A stretch of DNA of 14,596 nucleotides from Betaproteobacteria bacterium (GCA_005884255.1 VBDL01000099.1:1-14596), one strand, 5' to 3'; numbered from the stretch's first letter, positions 1 to 7,287 are shown. Numbers and translations are program-made. Notes: generated from the sequence alone by a model not told the origin.

Positions 1-14
1 AGGCGGGTTGTCAT
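1..14 (-). CDS. 5' end of an unidentified gene running off the left edge
   Basis: Only the first codons are present (ATG ACA ACC CGC, reading Met-Thr-Thr-Arg). The start is supported by an AAGGAG Shine-Dalgarno sequence seven bases upstream and by an ATGA overlap with the stop codon of the proline-rich ORF before it, a typical sign of translational coupling. Too little protein is visible to suggest a function. Confidence 0.45.
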
Positions 15-385
15 CTTGGCTCCTTCACGGCTTTGTCTCGGTGGGCCACCGGTGGTGGACGCACGGGCGGCTCACGCAGCGGCGGCGGCACCTCGTCGGG
101 TGGCGGATCGTCGACTTCGGGCGGCGGCAGGTCCGGCCCCGGAGGCCCCGGCGGCGGCAGCGGCGGACGATGCGGCTCGGGTGGCGGCGGTTCCGTGTGC
201 GCGCGGCACGGCATGTCCTTCGCCAAGCGCCAGGATGGCGCCGGAGTCGGCTCGATGGCTCGCGCGTGCATCGCTCGCAACTGCTTCAGCGGGTTCCGTG
301 TCCGGCAATTCGCGCGCCCGCGCCGTGCGGCCTGGATCTCCGGGGAAGCGGCAAAGAAGACCGCGCCGGCACGCTCCGGCGGCAT
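11..385 (-). CDS. Small proline-rich hypothetical protein
   Basis: Up to 124 residues. The C-terminal half (about residues 63-114) is dominated by Pro with acidic and Arg residues, in blocks such as PPPEVDDPPPDEVPPP, so it should be extended and disordered. No enzyme domain, signal peptide or membrane helix is seen. The ORF ends in TGA overlapping the ATG of the next gene, and the strong AAGGAG for that gene lies in its last codons; this is the best evidence that it is translated. The start is uncertain: ATGs at 385, 271 and 214 are all in frame and none has a good ribosome site, and the first 57 residues look less protein-like than the rest. The plus strand also reads as a glycine-rich ORF here, but that lacks comparable signals. 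Function unknown. Confidence 0.5.
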   Translation of the reverse strand: MPPERAGAVFFAASPEIQAARRGRANCRTRNPLKQLRAMHARAIEPTPAPSWRLAKDMPCRAHTEPPPPEPHRPPLPPPGPPGPDLPPPEVDDPPPDEVPPPLREPPVRPPPVAHRDKAVKEPR

Positions 386-514
386 GTCTTACCGGCGGCG
401 TCCCGGGCAGGGCGCCCGTCAGACCGGCCGGGGACACGGTGCAGCCGAGGCATCCGGATTGCTCGTGATCCGGGTTCCGGTGCCGCGGGGCGCGGCGTCG
501 GTGAAAGACCGCGC

Positions 515-892
515 ATGGAAGCCACCGCGAGTGCCGCGCGCCGCGTGCTGCTGATCGATGACAACCTCGATGCCGTGGAAGCACTGGCGGAACTGCTGCG
601 CCTGTCGGGCCACAACGTGCGCACCGCGGGCGACGGCCCCTCGGCACTGGCGCTGGCCACGCAGTTCGAACCCGAGTTCGTGCTGTGCGACCTCGGCCTG
701 CCCGGCATGAGCGGCTACGAGGTGGCGCTTGCGCTGCGTGCGCTGCCCGGCGTAGCGCGCGCGGTGATCGTCGCGTTGACGGGCCACGGCACCGACGACG
801 ACCGCCAACGCAGCGCGAGCGCCGGCTTCGACGTGCACCTGCTCAAGCCCGTCGACCCTACAGTGATCGAAGGCCTGCTCGAAAGGCGCTGA
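515..892 (+). CDS. Stand-alone CheY-like response regulator receiver
   Basis: A 125-residue protein that is a single receiver domain with no output domain. The acidic pocket is D15-D16 (LLIDDN), the phosphoacceptor is D59 (CDLGLPGMSGYE), the switch Thr is T89 (ALTGHG) and the conserved Lys is K111 (LLKPVD). It should be a cytoplasmic phosphoacceptor that works by protein contact or as a relay intermediate. The frame stays open far upstream, but homology begins just after ATG 515, which follows GTGAAAGACC, a modest ribosome site. It is convergent with the hybrid kinase, 17 bp from that gene's stop. The kinase carries its own, similar C-terminal receiver, so this protein may be a second phosphate acceptor; that pairing is inferred from position only. 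Confidence 0.88.
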   Translation: MEATASAARRVLLIDDNLDAVEALAELLRLSGHNVRTAGDGPSALALATQFEPEFVLCDLGLPGMSGYEVALALRALPGVARAVIVALTGHGTDDDRQRSASAGFDVHLLKPVDPTVIEGLLERR

Positions 893-909
893 GCAGGCTC
901 GGGTCGACG

Positions 910-2616
910 TCAACGGCCGAGCTGTTGCTCGCTGCCGTGCACCGCATCGATCGCCTGCGCCAGCGTGCTGACCACGCGCTCCGAATCGATCGGCTTGGCC
1001 GCGTGCGCGTCGAAGCCTGCGGCCAGTGCGCGCGCGCGGTCCTCGCTGCGCGCGAAGGCCGTGAGCGCCAGCGCGACGACGTGCCCGCGGCCCTCGCGCG
1101 CCTCCAGCTCGCGCACGCGGCGCAGGAAGGCATAGCCGTCCTCGTCGGGCATCGCGATGTCGGAGATCAGCGCATCGGGGCGCTCGCGCACATCGGCCTG
1201 CGCCAGGTACTTGTAGGCGTGCGACGCGCGGTCGAAGCTGTGCGGCTCGGCCTGCGCCTCGCGCAATATCAGCTCCAGCACCTCGCGCGCATCGTCGTCA
1301 TCCTCGACCACCACGACGCGCTTGCCGGCCAGCGGGGAGGCGCCGTCCGTCGCCAGCGCGCTGTGCGGCGCCGCGGCGGTGTCGGCGATCGCCGCTGCCG
1401 GCAGCTCGATGCTGAAGGTCGCGCCGAGGCCGATGCCGTCGCTGTGCACATCGATGTGCCCGCCGTGCAGGTCCACCAGCTGCTGCGCCAGGCTCAGGCC
1501 CAGCCCGAGGCCGCTGTGCGTGCGCGCGCGCGAGCTGTCGGCCTGGCCGAAGCGATGGAAGACGGCGCGCAACTGCCCGGCGTCGAGCCCGATGCCGCTG
1601 TCCTTCACCTCGATGGCCATGCCGCTGCCGCGGCGCACGCTGCGCACTTGCACCACGCCCTCCTCGGGCGTGAACTTCACGGCGTTGGCCAGCAGCTTGA
1701 CCAGGGCCTGGCACAGCCGCAGCGCATCGACCTGCAGCGCGTCGATGCTGGCGTCGTGCTCCACCTCGAGGCTGATGCGCTTGAGATGGGCCGCCGGCCG
1801 CACCTGCTCCAGCGCTTCGTCGAGCAGGGTGCCCAGCGGCACCTCGCCGATGGCCAGCCGCAGGTCGCCGCACAGCACGCGCTGGCTGTCCAGCAGGTCG
1901 TCGACCAGGCGCGCCTGCGCCTGCGTGTTGCGGTCGATGGCGTCCAGCGCCTTGCGCTGCATCTCGCTCAGCGAGCCGCCGCGGCGCAACACGTGCGCCC
2001 AGCCGCGGATCGCGTTCAGCGGCGAGCGCAGCTCGTGCGTGACCACCGCGAGAAACTCGTCCTTGGCCTCGGCCAGCGCCTCGGCCTCCGCGCGTGCCGC
2101 GCGCTCTCGCTGCAGGCCCTGCTCGCGCTCCATCTCGCGCTGCTTGCGCTCGGTCACGTCCTCGGCGATGCCGCCCACATGCGAGACGCGGCCGGCCTCG
2201 TCGCGCAGCGCGAAGCGGCGATCGCGAATCCAGCGCTGCGTGCCGTCGCGCGCGGCGATGCGGTACTCGCGCACTGCGGGCTCGTCGGCCGCGGCGGCGA
2301 AGAAAGGCTCCGGCAGCAGCGATGCGTCTTCGGGCTCGACCGCGCGCCGCCAGTGTCCGGGGTCGGCCAGCAGCGCGTCAGCGCTCACGCCCCACAGCTG
2401 CTCGAAGCGAGGGTTGACGTAGAGCAGGCGTTGCCGTGTCAGGTCGGCCAGCCAGAGAACGTCATCGCTGCCCTCGGCGAGGCGCTGGAAGTCCATCTCG
2501 CCGGGTCCCGCCGGGGCGCGACCGCGTGTGCGCGCGCCGCCGGAGGCCGCCGCCGGCTTGGGCGTTGCTCCAGCGCGCCGCGGTGGCGCGCTGCCATGTT
2601 CGGTGGGGACTGACAT
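910..2616 (-). CDS. PAS-domain hybrid sensor histidine kinase with C-terminal receiver
   Basis: A 568-residue cytoplasmic hybrid kinase with no membrane helix or signal peptide. In order: a disordered Ala/Pro/Arg-rich N-terminus (1-40); a PAS domain with PAC motif (about 41-158, ending IAEDVTERK); a charged helix likely to be coiled coil (159-186); a HisKA domain with phospho-acceptor H194 (VVTHELRSPLNAIRG); an HATPase_c domain with N box (ANAVKFTPEEG), G1 (DSGIGLD) and G2 (GLGLGLSLA); and a receiver (432-555) with phospho-acceptor D486 (ISDIAMPDEDG) and K541. All catalytic residues are present. ATG 2616 was chosen; an adjacent in-frame TTG at 2619 adds only one residue, and a later start at MDFQRL (near residue 41) is possible. 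The PAS ligand is unknown. The receiver could pass phosphate to an unseen HPt protein or to the neighbouring solo receiver. Confidence 0.92.
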   Translation of the reverse strand: MSVPTEHGSAPPRRAGATPKPAAASGGARTRGRAPAGPGEMDFQRLAEGSDDVLWLADLTRQRLLYVNPRFEQLWGVSADALLADPGHWRRAVEPEDASLLPEPFFAAAADEPAVREYRIAARDGTQRWIRDRRFALRDEAGRVSHVGGIAEDVTERKQREMEREQGLQRERAARAEAEALAEAKDEFLAVVTHELRSPLNAIRGWAHVLRRGGSLSEMQRKALDAIDRNTQAQARLVDDLLDSQRVLCGDLRLAIGEVPLGTLLDEALEQVRPAAHLKRISLEVEHDASIDALQVDALRLCQALVKLLANAVKFTPEEGVVQVRSVRRGSGMAIEVKDSGIGLDAGQLRAVFHRFGQADSSRARTHSGLGLGLSLAQQLVDLHGGHIDVHSDGIGLGATFSIELPAAAIADTAAAPHSALATDGASPLAGKRVVVVEDDDDAREVLELILREAQAEPHSFDRASHAYKYLAQADVRERPDALISDIAMPDEDGYAFLRRVRELEAREGRGHVVALALTAFARSEDRARALAAGFDAHAAKPIDSERVVSTLAQAIDAVHGSEQQLGR

Positions 2617-2792
2617 CAATCAAGCCTGCTGCGCGAAAGCCGTTGGTGCCAGTTAAGACGCAAACGGCGTGCCCGTGCCGCTGCGCTGCAATGCCCGTGT
2701 GCCGCCCAGACTGAGCGGGCATGGGCCCGATGGGCGGGCGGCAGGGCTTACATCGGCTAGAAATCCTTACGTCGCGTGAGAACGCGGGCGGG

Positions 2793-2818
2793 CGCCGCCG
2801 GCCGCCACCCCGGCGGCG
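2793..2818. repeat. GC-rich inverted repeat downstream of the Gln-rich gene
   Basis: A perfect 9-bp inverted repeat (CGCCGCCGG / CCGGCGGCG, arms 2793-2801 and 2810-2818) with an 8-base loop, starting 12 bases past the stop of the minus-strand gene at 2830. It could act as a transcription terminator, but no T-tract follows on either strand. The rest of the gap 2617-2829 shows nothing else I can assign; it should contain the kinase promoter. Confidence 0.4.
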
Positions 2819-2829
2819 GTGCGGTCGGG

Positions 2830-3081
2830 TCAGTCGAGACTGGTGTCGTCGCCGGATTCGTCACGCTCGCCGCGTTGCGGCTTGTCGCTGCCACCGCCGC
2901 TGCGGCGCAGGGCATCCTGCTGGCGCTGCTGCTCGCGCTGTTCCTCGCTCATGTCGCGGCTGGCCTGTCCGCCCTGCTCGCGGCCCATGTTGCGGTTTTC
3001 CTCCTGCTGCTGCTCGGGCGTGCGCTTGCCTTGCCGTTGCTTCTGTTGATCGGGGTTCTGACGGGGTTGCTGCTGGGCCAT
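2830..3081 (-). CDS. Small Gln-rich hydrophilic, probably disordered protein
   Basis: An 83-residue protein with 19 Gln and many Arg, Glu, Asp and Gly residues. It contains no Phe, Tyr, Trp, Cys, His, Ile or Val and only two Leu, so it cannot form a normal hydrophobic core and is almost certainly disordered in water. The composition resembles hydrophilin or small stress-induced proteins; I do not recognise a named family. The frame is open for over 1.4 kb upstream, but ATG 3081 has a strong AAGGAG six bases before it and begins the distinctive composition, so it is the real start. It is transcribed divergently from the acidic protein gene at 3215, with 133 bp between them. A role in desiccation or osmotic stress is a guess from composition. 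Confidence 0.78.
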   Translation of the reverse strand: MAQQQPRQNPDQQKQRQGKRTPEQQQEENRNMGREQGGQASRDMSEEQREQQRQQDALRRSGGGSDKPQRGERDESGDDTSLD

Positions 3082-3214
3082 GAGGCGCTCCTTGATCGTC
3101 GTGCGGTGTCGCACGAGCCTCGGGCGGCAAGGCCCGTGCCCAGCGCACGCCGTTGCCGGCGAGGCATCGCGCTTGCCCCTTGCTGGTGATCTCTTGTCGT
3201 TGAAGGGAGCAGTC
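3082..3214. promoter_or_regulatory. Divergent intergenic region with a short palindrome
   Basis: These 133 bp separate two divergently transcribed small genes and must hold the promoters of both unless transcripts enter from outside. Both ribosome sites are strong: AAGGAG for the minus gene and GAAGGGAG for the plus gene. A short palindrome, GTGCG-GTGT-CGCAC (3101-3114), lies 20 bases from the minus-strand start and could be a hairpin in its leader. No convincing sigma-70, sigma-54 or ECF promoter was identified. Confidence 0.4.
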
Positions 3215-3673
3215 ATGGCCAAGAGCAGCCTGGTCGGCGTCGATCGCGCACCGGCCATTCCGAAGGGGCGCGACATCGATCTGAAAGGCCCCAGCGATTC
3301 GTCCGACAGCGGCAGCGACATCCAGGGCGAACTGGACCTCGGAGCCGACGAGGTCGGCCTGCCGCGCGATCTGGCGCTGCCCATCGAGCACCACGGCGAC
3401 ACCGATGCCGCCGGCACCGGCGAGCGCGGCGCGGCCATGCTCGACGAGCCGGCGCGCGAGGGTGCCGACATCGGTGTGGACCGCATCACCGGCGCGCCCG
3501 ATGACGCTGATGCCGAGCTGCCGCTCGATGAGCTCGACCTCGAAGGGCTGAGCGAGTTGGCAAGCGGCGGGCCGGAAGACGAGGACGAGGAAGACGAGGA
3601 CGACGAAGACGACGAGGCCGCAGCCCGGCCTGTCGCGCCGGCGCATAAGCGAGGCGCCAAGCGCTCGCGTTGA
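3215..3673 (+). CDS. Acidic conserved protein with GPSDSSDSGSD motif
   Basis: A 152-residue acidic, soluble protein with no signal peptide or membrane segment. Residues 25-35 read GPSDSSDSGSD followed by IQGE. I recall this motif from small proteobacterial proteins with inconsistent database names (chemotaxis or HPr-related), which should not be trusted. Residues 121-134 are an unbroken run of 14 Asp/Glu, followed by a short basic tail (KRGAKRSR), so the C-terminus is strongly charge-segregated. Start ATG 3215 follows GAAGGGAG at good spacing. The GT9 gene begins 38 bp downstream on the same strand, so the two may be cotranscribed. The divergent neighbour is another disordered-type small protein. 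Function is unknown; a stress-related or protein-binding role is inference. Confidence 0.8.
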   Translation: MAKSSLVGVDRAPAIPKGRDIDLKGPSDSSDSGSDIQGELDLGADEVGLPRDLALPIEHHGDTDAAGTGERGAAMLDEPAREGADIGVDRITGAPDDADAELPLDELDLEGLSELASGGPEDEDEEDEDDEDDEAAARPVAPAHKRGAKRSR

Positions 3674-3711
3674 CGCGCGGGCAGGGGCACGCCGATTGCC
3701 TCGGGGCCACC

Positions 3712-4794
3712 ATGTCCTTGGCCGAACTCATCGCCCCCGAGCACGGCGAGCGCACGCACATCGCAGTATTCCGCGCGCTGAGGCTGGGCAACATGCTGTG
3801 CGCGACCCCGGCACTGCGTGCGCTGCGCACGGCCTTCCCGCATGCCGACATCGCGCTGGTGGGGCTGCCGTCGACGCGTGATCTGGCATGGCGGCTCACG
3901 AGCATCGACCGCTTCATCGAGTTCCCGGGCTACCCCGGCTTGGGGGATGCCGCGGACCTGAGCGCGCTGCCCGACTTCCTGCGCAGCATGCAACGCGAGC
4001 AGTTCGACCTGTTGCTGCAGCTGCACGACAGTGGCCGCATCGGCAACCCGCTGGTCGCCAGCTTCGGCGCGCGCCACGTGGCCGGCTTCGTCGAGCCGGA
4101 CGGCTACTGCGCCGAGCCGGCGCTGCATGCACCGTGGCCCGCCAGTGGCCACGAGATCGAGCGCCTGCTCGGCCTGATGGACCACCTCGGCATCGCGCGC
4201 AGCGGCAGCACGCTGGAGTTCCCGTTGCAGGAGGACGATCGCATCGAGCTCGCCGCGCTGTGGCCCGAGGCCTACAGCGGCCGGCCGTATGTGGTGGTTC
4301 ATGCCGGCGCGCGCCTGGCGTCGCGCCGCTGGCCGGTGGAACGCTTCGCGCGCGTCGCCGAACGGCTGGCCTGGCAGGGCTGCGACCTCGTGCTCAGCGG
4401 CAGCGCCGCCGAGGCGGGGCTGGTTGCGCAGCTGCAGGCAGCGATGCGCGCGCCCGCGGTGAACCTCGCCGGCCGCACCACGCTGTGGACGCTCGGTGCG
4501 CTGATCGAGCGCGCACACCTGCTGCTATGCAACGACGACGCCGGCGTGTCCCACATCGCCGCGGCGCTGGGCACGCGCAGCATCATCGTCAGCTGCGGCG
4601 CCGAGGTGGCACGCTGGGCGCCGCTGGATGCGCAACGCCACACCGTGCTGTGGCAGCCCATGCCGTGCCGGCCCTGCAGCTTTGCGCAGTGCCCCTACGA
4701 CCACGGCTGCGCCACCGCGATCAGCGCCGACCGCGTGTTCGTGATGACGCAGGACCTCAAGCTGCCGGTGTTTACCGCCGAGCTCGCGAGCTAA
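3712..4794 (+). CDS. Glycosyltransferase family 9 (heptosyltransferase-like)
   Basis: A 360-residue protein with the two-lobed GT9 layout of ADP-heptose:LPS heptosyltransferases. The N-terminal lobe carries the acceptor-side motif RALRLGNMLCATPALRALR (about 21-39). The C-terminal lobe has VVVHAGARLASRRWPVERF (194-212), the LSGSAAE strand-turn (228-234) and the nucleotide-sugar site CNDDAGVSHIAAALG (273-287). Near the end, residues 319-333 form a Cys cluster (C319, C322, C327, C333 in PCRPCSFAQCPYDHGC). It probably adds a sugar to LPS core or another envelope glycan at the inner face of the inner membrane; donor and acceptor cannot be read from sequence. ATG 3712 is preferred over an upstream TTG at 3670, because homology starts soon after it, although its ribosome site is weak. 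Its TAA overlaps the stop of the convergent DUF4142 gene by four bases. Confidence 0.87.
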   Translation: MSLAELIAPEHGERTHIAVFRALRLGNMLCATPALRALRTAFPHADIALVGLPSTRDLAWRLTSIDRFIEFPGYPGLGDAADLSALPDFLRSMQREQFDLLLQLHDSGRIGNPLVASFGARHVAGFVEPDGYCAEPALHAPWPASGHEIERLLGLMDHLGIARSGSTLEFPLQEDDRIELAALWPEAYSGRPYVVVHAGARLASRRWPVERFARVAERLAWQGCDLVLSGSAAEAGLVAQLQAAMRAPAVNLAGRTTLWTLGALIERAHLLLCNDDAGVSHIAAALGTRSIIVSCGAEVARWAPLDAQRHTVLWQPMPCRPCSFAQCPYDHGCATAISADRVFVMTQDLKLPVFTAELAS

Positions 4795-5504
4795 CCCTTC
4801 TTCGGCAGCTTCTGCGCCGCGTCGAGCTGCGCCTTCAGCGTGGGCAAGGTCGCGTTGGCGAACTCGCGCACCTCGGGGCTCTTGGCGGTCTTGCTCGCGC
4901 GCTCGAACAGGTCGATGGCGTCGCGGTTCTCCTTCACGCCCACGGTCTGCACGAACTGCTTGTCGAAGTCGGCGCCGGAGGCCTTGCTCAGCTTGTCGAT
5001 CAGCTTTTGCTTGTCCGACGGCACACCCGTGGGCAGCTCGACGCCGCCCGTGGCGGCCAGCTGGCGCAGCTTGTCGTTCGTCGCGCTGCGCTGGTCGACG
5101 AGCATCGCGGCGTAGGACTTCACGGCCGAGTCGCTGGCGTGATCGGCGGCCAGCCGCGCCACCTCGACCTCGAAGGCGCCGGCTTCGGCCGCATCCTTGA
5201 GGAAGCTCTTGTCCGCCGCGCTCAGCTGCGCCGGCGGCATGCCCGCGGCCGTTGGGTTCTTCTCGATGATCGAGCCGGGCGAGGCCGCTTCGCCGGTGGC
5301 GGTGCGTGTGGGCGCCTCGGGCGAGGTGCTGGTCGCGCCGCTGCTGCGCAGCGTGCCGCTGGCCGACGGGTCGGGCACGTTGCCGCGCTGCGCGTTCTCG
5401 GCCGAGCCGGTGATCGGCTTGGCCGGCTCTTCGGGGCGGTTGCAGGCCGACAGCGCCAGCGCAGCCGCCAGCGCGGCGGCCGTCAAGGGAAGGTGTTGCT
5501 TCAT
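4791..5504 (-). CDS. DUF4142-family lipoprotein
   Basis: A 237-residue predicted lipoprotein. Residues 1-20 form a signal peptide ending in the lipobox LSAC with C21 as the lipidation site; the next residue is Asn, which gives no retention signal for the inner membrane, so it is probably moved to the outer membrane. Residues 22-94 are a low-complexity Pro/Ser/Thr/Ala linker. Residues 95-233 are a helical DUF4142 domain (starting SAADKSFLKDAAEAG, with AADHASDSAVKSYAAMLVDQ and FVQTVGVKENRDAIDLFE). The family is related to ferritin-like bundles and its biochemical function is not established. ATG 5504 has GGAG eight bases before it; the frame is open further upstream only because it runs through repeat copy A1. 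It lies downstream of the PA2169-family gene on the same strand, 116 bp away. Confidence 0.88.
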   Translation of the reverse strand: MKQHLPLTAAALAAALALSACNRPEEPAKPITGSAENAQRGNVPDPSASGTLRSSGATSTSPEAPTRTATGEAASPGSIIEKNPTAAGMPPAQLSAADKSFLKDAAEAGAFEVEVARLAADHASDSAVKSYAAMLVDQRSATNDKLRQLAATGGVELPTGVPSDKQKLIDKLSKASGADFDKQFVQTVGVKENRDAIDLFERASKTAKSPEVREFANATLPTLKAQLDAAQKLPKKG

Positions 5505-5532
5505 CTCATTGCTCCACGCGCTTGGGGCGGCC

Positions 5533-5616
5533 AAGTGGACACCGCGGATCCGGCTGCAGCCGGTCCGCTGGTGTCGCCCCCTAGAGGGGGCGGCCGCAGG
5601 CCGTAGGGGGTGGTCC
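5533..5616. repeat. Dispersed hairpin repeat, family A copy 1
   Basis: An 84-bp element nearly identical to the copy at 11071-11153 in the same orientation. It holds three potential hairpins: GGATCCGGC with GCCGGTCC around a TGCA centre, CGCCCCCT-AG-AGGGGGCG, and GGCC-GCA-GGCC, ending in GTAGGGGGTGGTCC. It fills the gap between the PA2169-family stop and the DUF4142 start. On an mRNA crossing this gap it could act as an attenuator or stability element. The high identity to a copy 5.5 kb away indicates a mobile or gene-converted repeat. Confidence 0.85.
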
Positions 5617-5620
5617 AAAT

Positions 5621-6070
5621 TCATGCCGGAGTGCGGTCACGCAGCTCCTTCACCTGGTCGTGATCGCGCTGCACGCTCAGGCACTGGCGCTCGATCATCG
5701 CGCGCAGCTCCTCGGGCAGCGCCTCGTTCTTCAGCGCCTTGCGGTAGTGCGCCAGCGTGTGGTCTTCGCCGCGCTCGCATTCCTCGAGCATCGCGTGGTC
5801 GCTGTAGCCGACCAGCGTGCTGCGCACCGCGACCCAGCCGCGGTGCAGCGCGCCGGTGGCGCTGCCGCCCTTGTCGGGCTCGCCGCCGTACTGCACCACA
5901 TAGGTCTGCAGTTCATTGGCGGCACGCTGGCTGTCCGCCGCGCGCTGCGTGAACAGATTGCGCAGCTCGGGCGACTCCACATGCTTGGCGCAGGCGGTGA
6001 AGCCGTACTCCGCGTCCTTGCAGGTTTCGACGAGATCGTTGAGGGTGTCGACGATGTCCTTGTTGGCCAT
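5621..6070 (-). CDS. PA2169-family four-helix-bundle protein (DUF2383)
   Basis: A 149-residue soluble, all-helical protein matching the PA2169 / DUF2383 family. It starts NKDIVDTLNDLVETCKDAEYGF and includes the helix AELRNLF-type segment near 50-60 and an H/E-rich third helix (SDHAMLEECERGEDHTLAHY, about 100-119). Members have a ferritin-like fold; no enzymatic activity is established and I cannot say whether metal is bound. Its full length matches the family. ATG 6070 follows AAAGGA at good spacing. It is first of two minus-strand genes, ahead of DUF4142, and divergent from the GT4 gene at 6202. In my recollection such genes are often stress or biofilm induced in pseudomonads and related bacteria; nothing in this sequence proves that regulation. 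Confidence 0.87.
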   Translation of the reverse strand: MANKDIVDTLNDLVETCKDAEYGFTACAKHVESPELRNLFTQRAADSQRAANELQTYVVQYGGEPDKGGSATGALHRGWVAVRSTLVGYSDHAMLEECERGEDHTLAHYRKALKNEALPEELRAMIERQCLSVQRDHDQVKELRDRTPA

Positions 6071-6201
6071 GGTGGGGATCCTTTCGGGAGAGGCAAGTCG
6101 GTACAGGTCGCAGCCGGAAGGGCGACGCCCTGGGCTTGCGGGCAGATGGCGTGCCCGTCACCGCGCCTTCGCGCAGGTACATGGCTTGCTTTTCAGGGGC
6201 C
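6071..6201. promoter_or_regulatory. Divergent intergenic region, PA2169-family gene / GT4 gene
   Basis: About 131 bp between two divergent genes, so both promoters are expected here. The minus gene has a clear AAAGGA ribosome site. The plus gene's start is ambiguous (ATG at 6136, 6181 or 6202), so part of this interval may be coding. No confident promoter boxes or operators were found. Confidence 0.3.
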
Positions 6202-7287
6202 ATGCATTCCTCCGGCACGCACGTCGTCGACGCCACGATGTTCTGGAGCCGCACCGGAGGCGGTGTGCGCCGCTATCTGGAGGCCAAGGACCGCTGGCTG
6301 CGCCGCCAGGGCGCGTGGCGCCACACCATTGCCTCCCCGGTGGCCGACCTGCCCGGCATGGCGCGCGTGCCCGCGTTCCCGCTGCCCGGCTCCGGCGGCT
6401 ACCGCTTGCCGCTCGATCGCGCGACGCTGGCGCGCCGCCTCACCGCGCTGGCGCCCGATGTCATCGAGGCCGGCGATCCGTATCGCCTGGCCTGGGCGGC
6501 GCTCGATGCGGCGCACGCGCTCGGCATCCCGGCGCTTGCGTTCTGTCACGCGCGCTTCGCCGAGACGGCCGCACGCGTGGCACGGCGTTACGCCTGTCAT
6601 CTTTACAGCAAGTTCGACCTCGTGCTCGCACCCAGCGAAGCGATGCGCCGCCACCTGCTGGAGTGGGGCGTGCCGCGCGTGGCGCGCCAGCCGCTGGGCG
6701 TCAACGCGCAGCTGTTCCATCCGCGCCGCGCGAGCCGCACGTGGCGCGCGCGGCTGGGCATCGCCGACGACACGCGGCTGCTCGTCTATGCGGGCCGCTT
6801 CGCGCCGGAGAAGCACCTCGACGTGCTGATCGAAGCCGTGCAGTGCCTGGGGGCACCGTACCTGCTGCTGCTCATCGGCACCGGGCCGTTGCGGCCGCAG
6901 GGCGAGCGCGTGCGCGTGCTGCCGCATCTGCGCGATGCGCGCCAGCTCGCCACCGCGCTGGCCAGCGCAGACGCCTTCGTGCATGCCGGCGACCAGGAGA
7001 CCTTCGGGCTGTCGGTGCTCGAGGCGATGGCCTGCGGCACGCCGGCGGTGGCGCGCGCGGCCGAGGGCCTGGCGGAGCTGGTGGACGAGCTGGTGGGCAT
7101 CGGCGTGACGCAGCATGCGTTGTTCGCCGGCGACCTCGCGGCACGCTCGCGCGCCGCGCGCGAGCGTGCCGAGGCGCACGACTGGAGCCGCGTGCTGCCC
7201 TTGCTGCTGTCGCACTACCGGCGCCTGCTGAATGCGCCGGCGCGGTCGCTGCGTGCCGACTACGGCGAGCAGAGGTGGGCCGAATGA
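6202..7287 (+). CDS. Glycosyltransferase family 4
   Basis: A 361-residue GT4 (GT-B fold) enzyme. The N-terminal lobe has the glycine loop SRTGGGVRRYLEAK (16-29). The C-terminal lobe has YAGRFAPEKHLDVLIEA (196-212) and the donor-binding EX7E motif with E266 and E274 in ETFGLSVLEAMACGTPAV. It is a retaining glycosyltransferase using a nucleotide sugar, probably acting on a lipid-linked or surface-glycan acceptor at the cytoplasmic membrane. Start choice is uncertain: ATG 6202 begins just before conserved sequence, while ATGs at 6181 and 6136 are in frame with no clearly better ribosome site. Its stop overlaps the start of the DUF2334 gene in an ATGA, so the two are translationally coupled and likely work on the same product. 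Confidence 0.88.
   Translation: MHSSGTHVVDATMFWSRTGGGVRRYLEAKDRWLRRQGAWRHTIASPVADLPGMARVPAFPLPGSGGYRLPLDRATLARRLTALAPDVIEAGDPYRLAWAALDAAHALGIPALAFCHARFAETAARVARRYACHLYSKFDLVLAPSEAMRRHLLEWGVPRVARQPLGVNAQLFHPRRASRTWRARLGIADDTRLLVYAGRFAPEKHLDVLIEAVQCLGAPYLLLLIGTGPLRPQGERVRVLPHLRDARQLATALASADAFVHAGDQETFGLSVLEAMACGTPAVARAAEGLAELVDELVGIGVTQHALFAGDLAARSRAARERAEAHDWSRVLPLLLSHYRRLLNAPARSLRADYGEQRWAE

Noticed and set aside
33..554. Glycine-rich plus-strand ORF over the proline-rich region
   Set aside because: It is the complement of the Pro-rich frame. The minus frame has the coupled ATGA junction and ribosome site; the plus frame has neither, and overlaps the receiver gene in the wrong frame.
685..2613. 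Long plus-strand ORF of 642 codons opposite the hybrid kinase
   Set aside because: It is an antisense shadow caused by high GC at third positions. The minus strand encodes a complete kinase with all catalytic motifs, while this frame gives repetitive Arg/Ala/His-rich sequence without a domain.
2640..2670. TGGCAC (minus strand) resembling a sigma-54 -24 element upstream of the kinase
   Set aside because: The -12 TTGC element is not at the required spacing; the bases there are TTTCG offset by two, so the match fails.
2830..4518. Full-length 562-codon minus-strand ORF
   Set aside because: Only the last 83 codons form a gene, set by the AAGGAG-preceded ATG at 3081; the upstream part is antisense to the acidic protein and GT9 genes.
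5533..5616. Repeat region considered as a rho-independent terminator or as an IS end
   Set aside because: There is no T-tract on either strand, and no transposase or target-site duplication was seen, so it is called only as a structured dispersed repeat.
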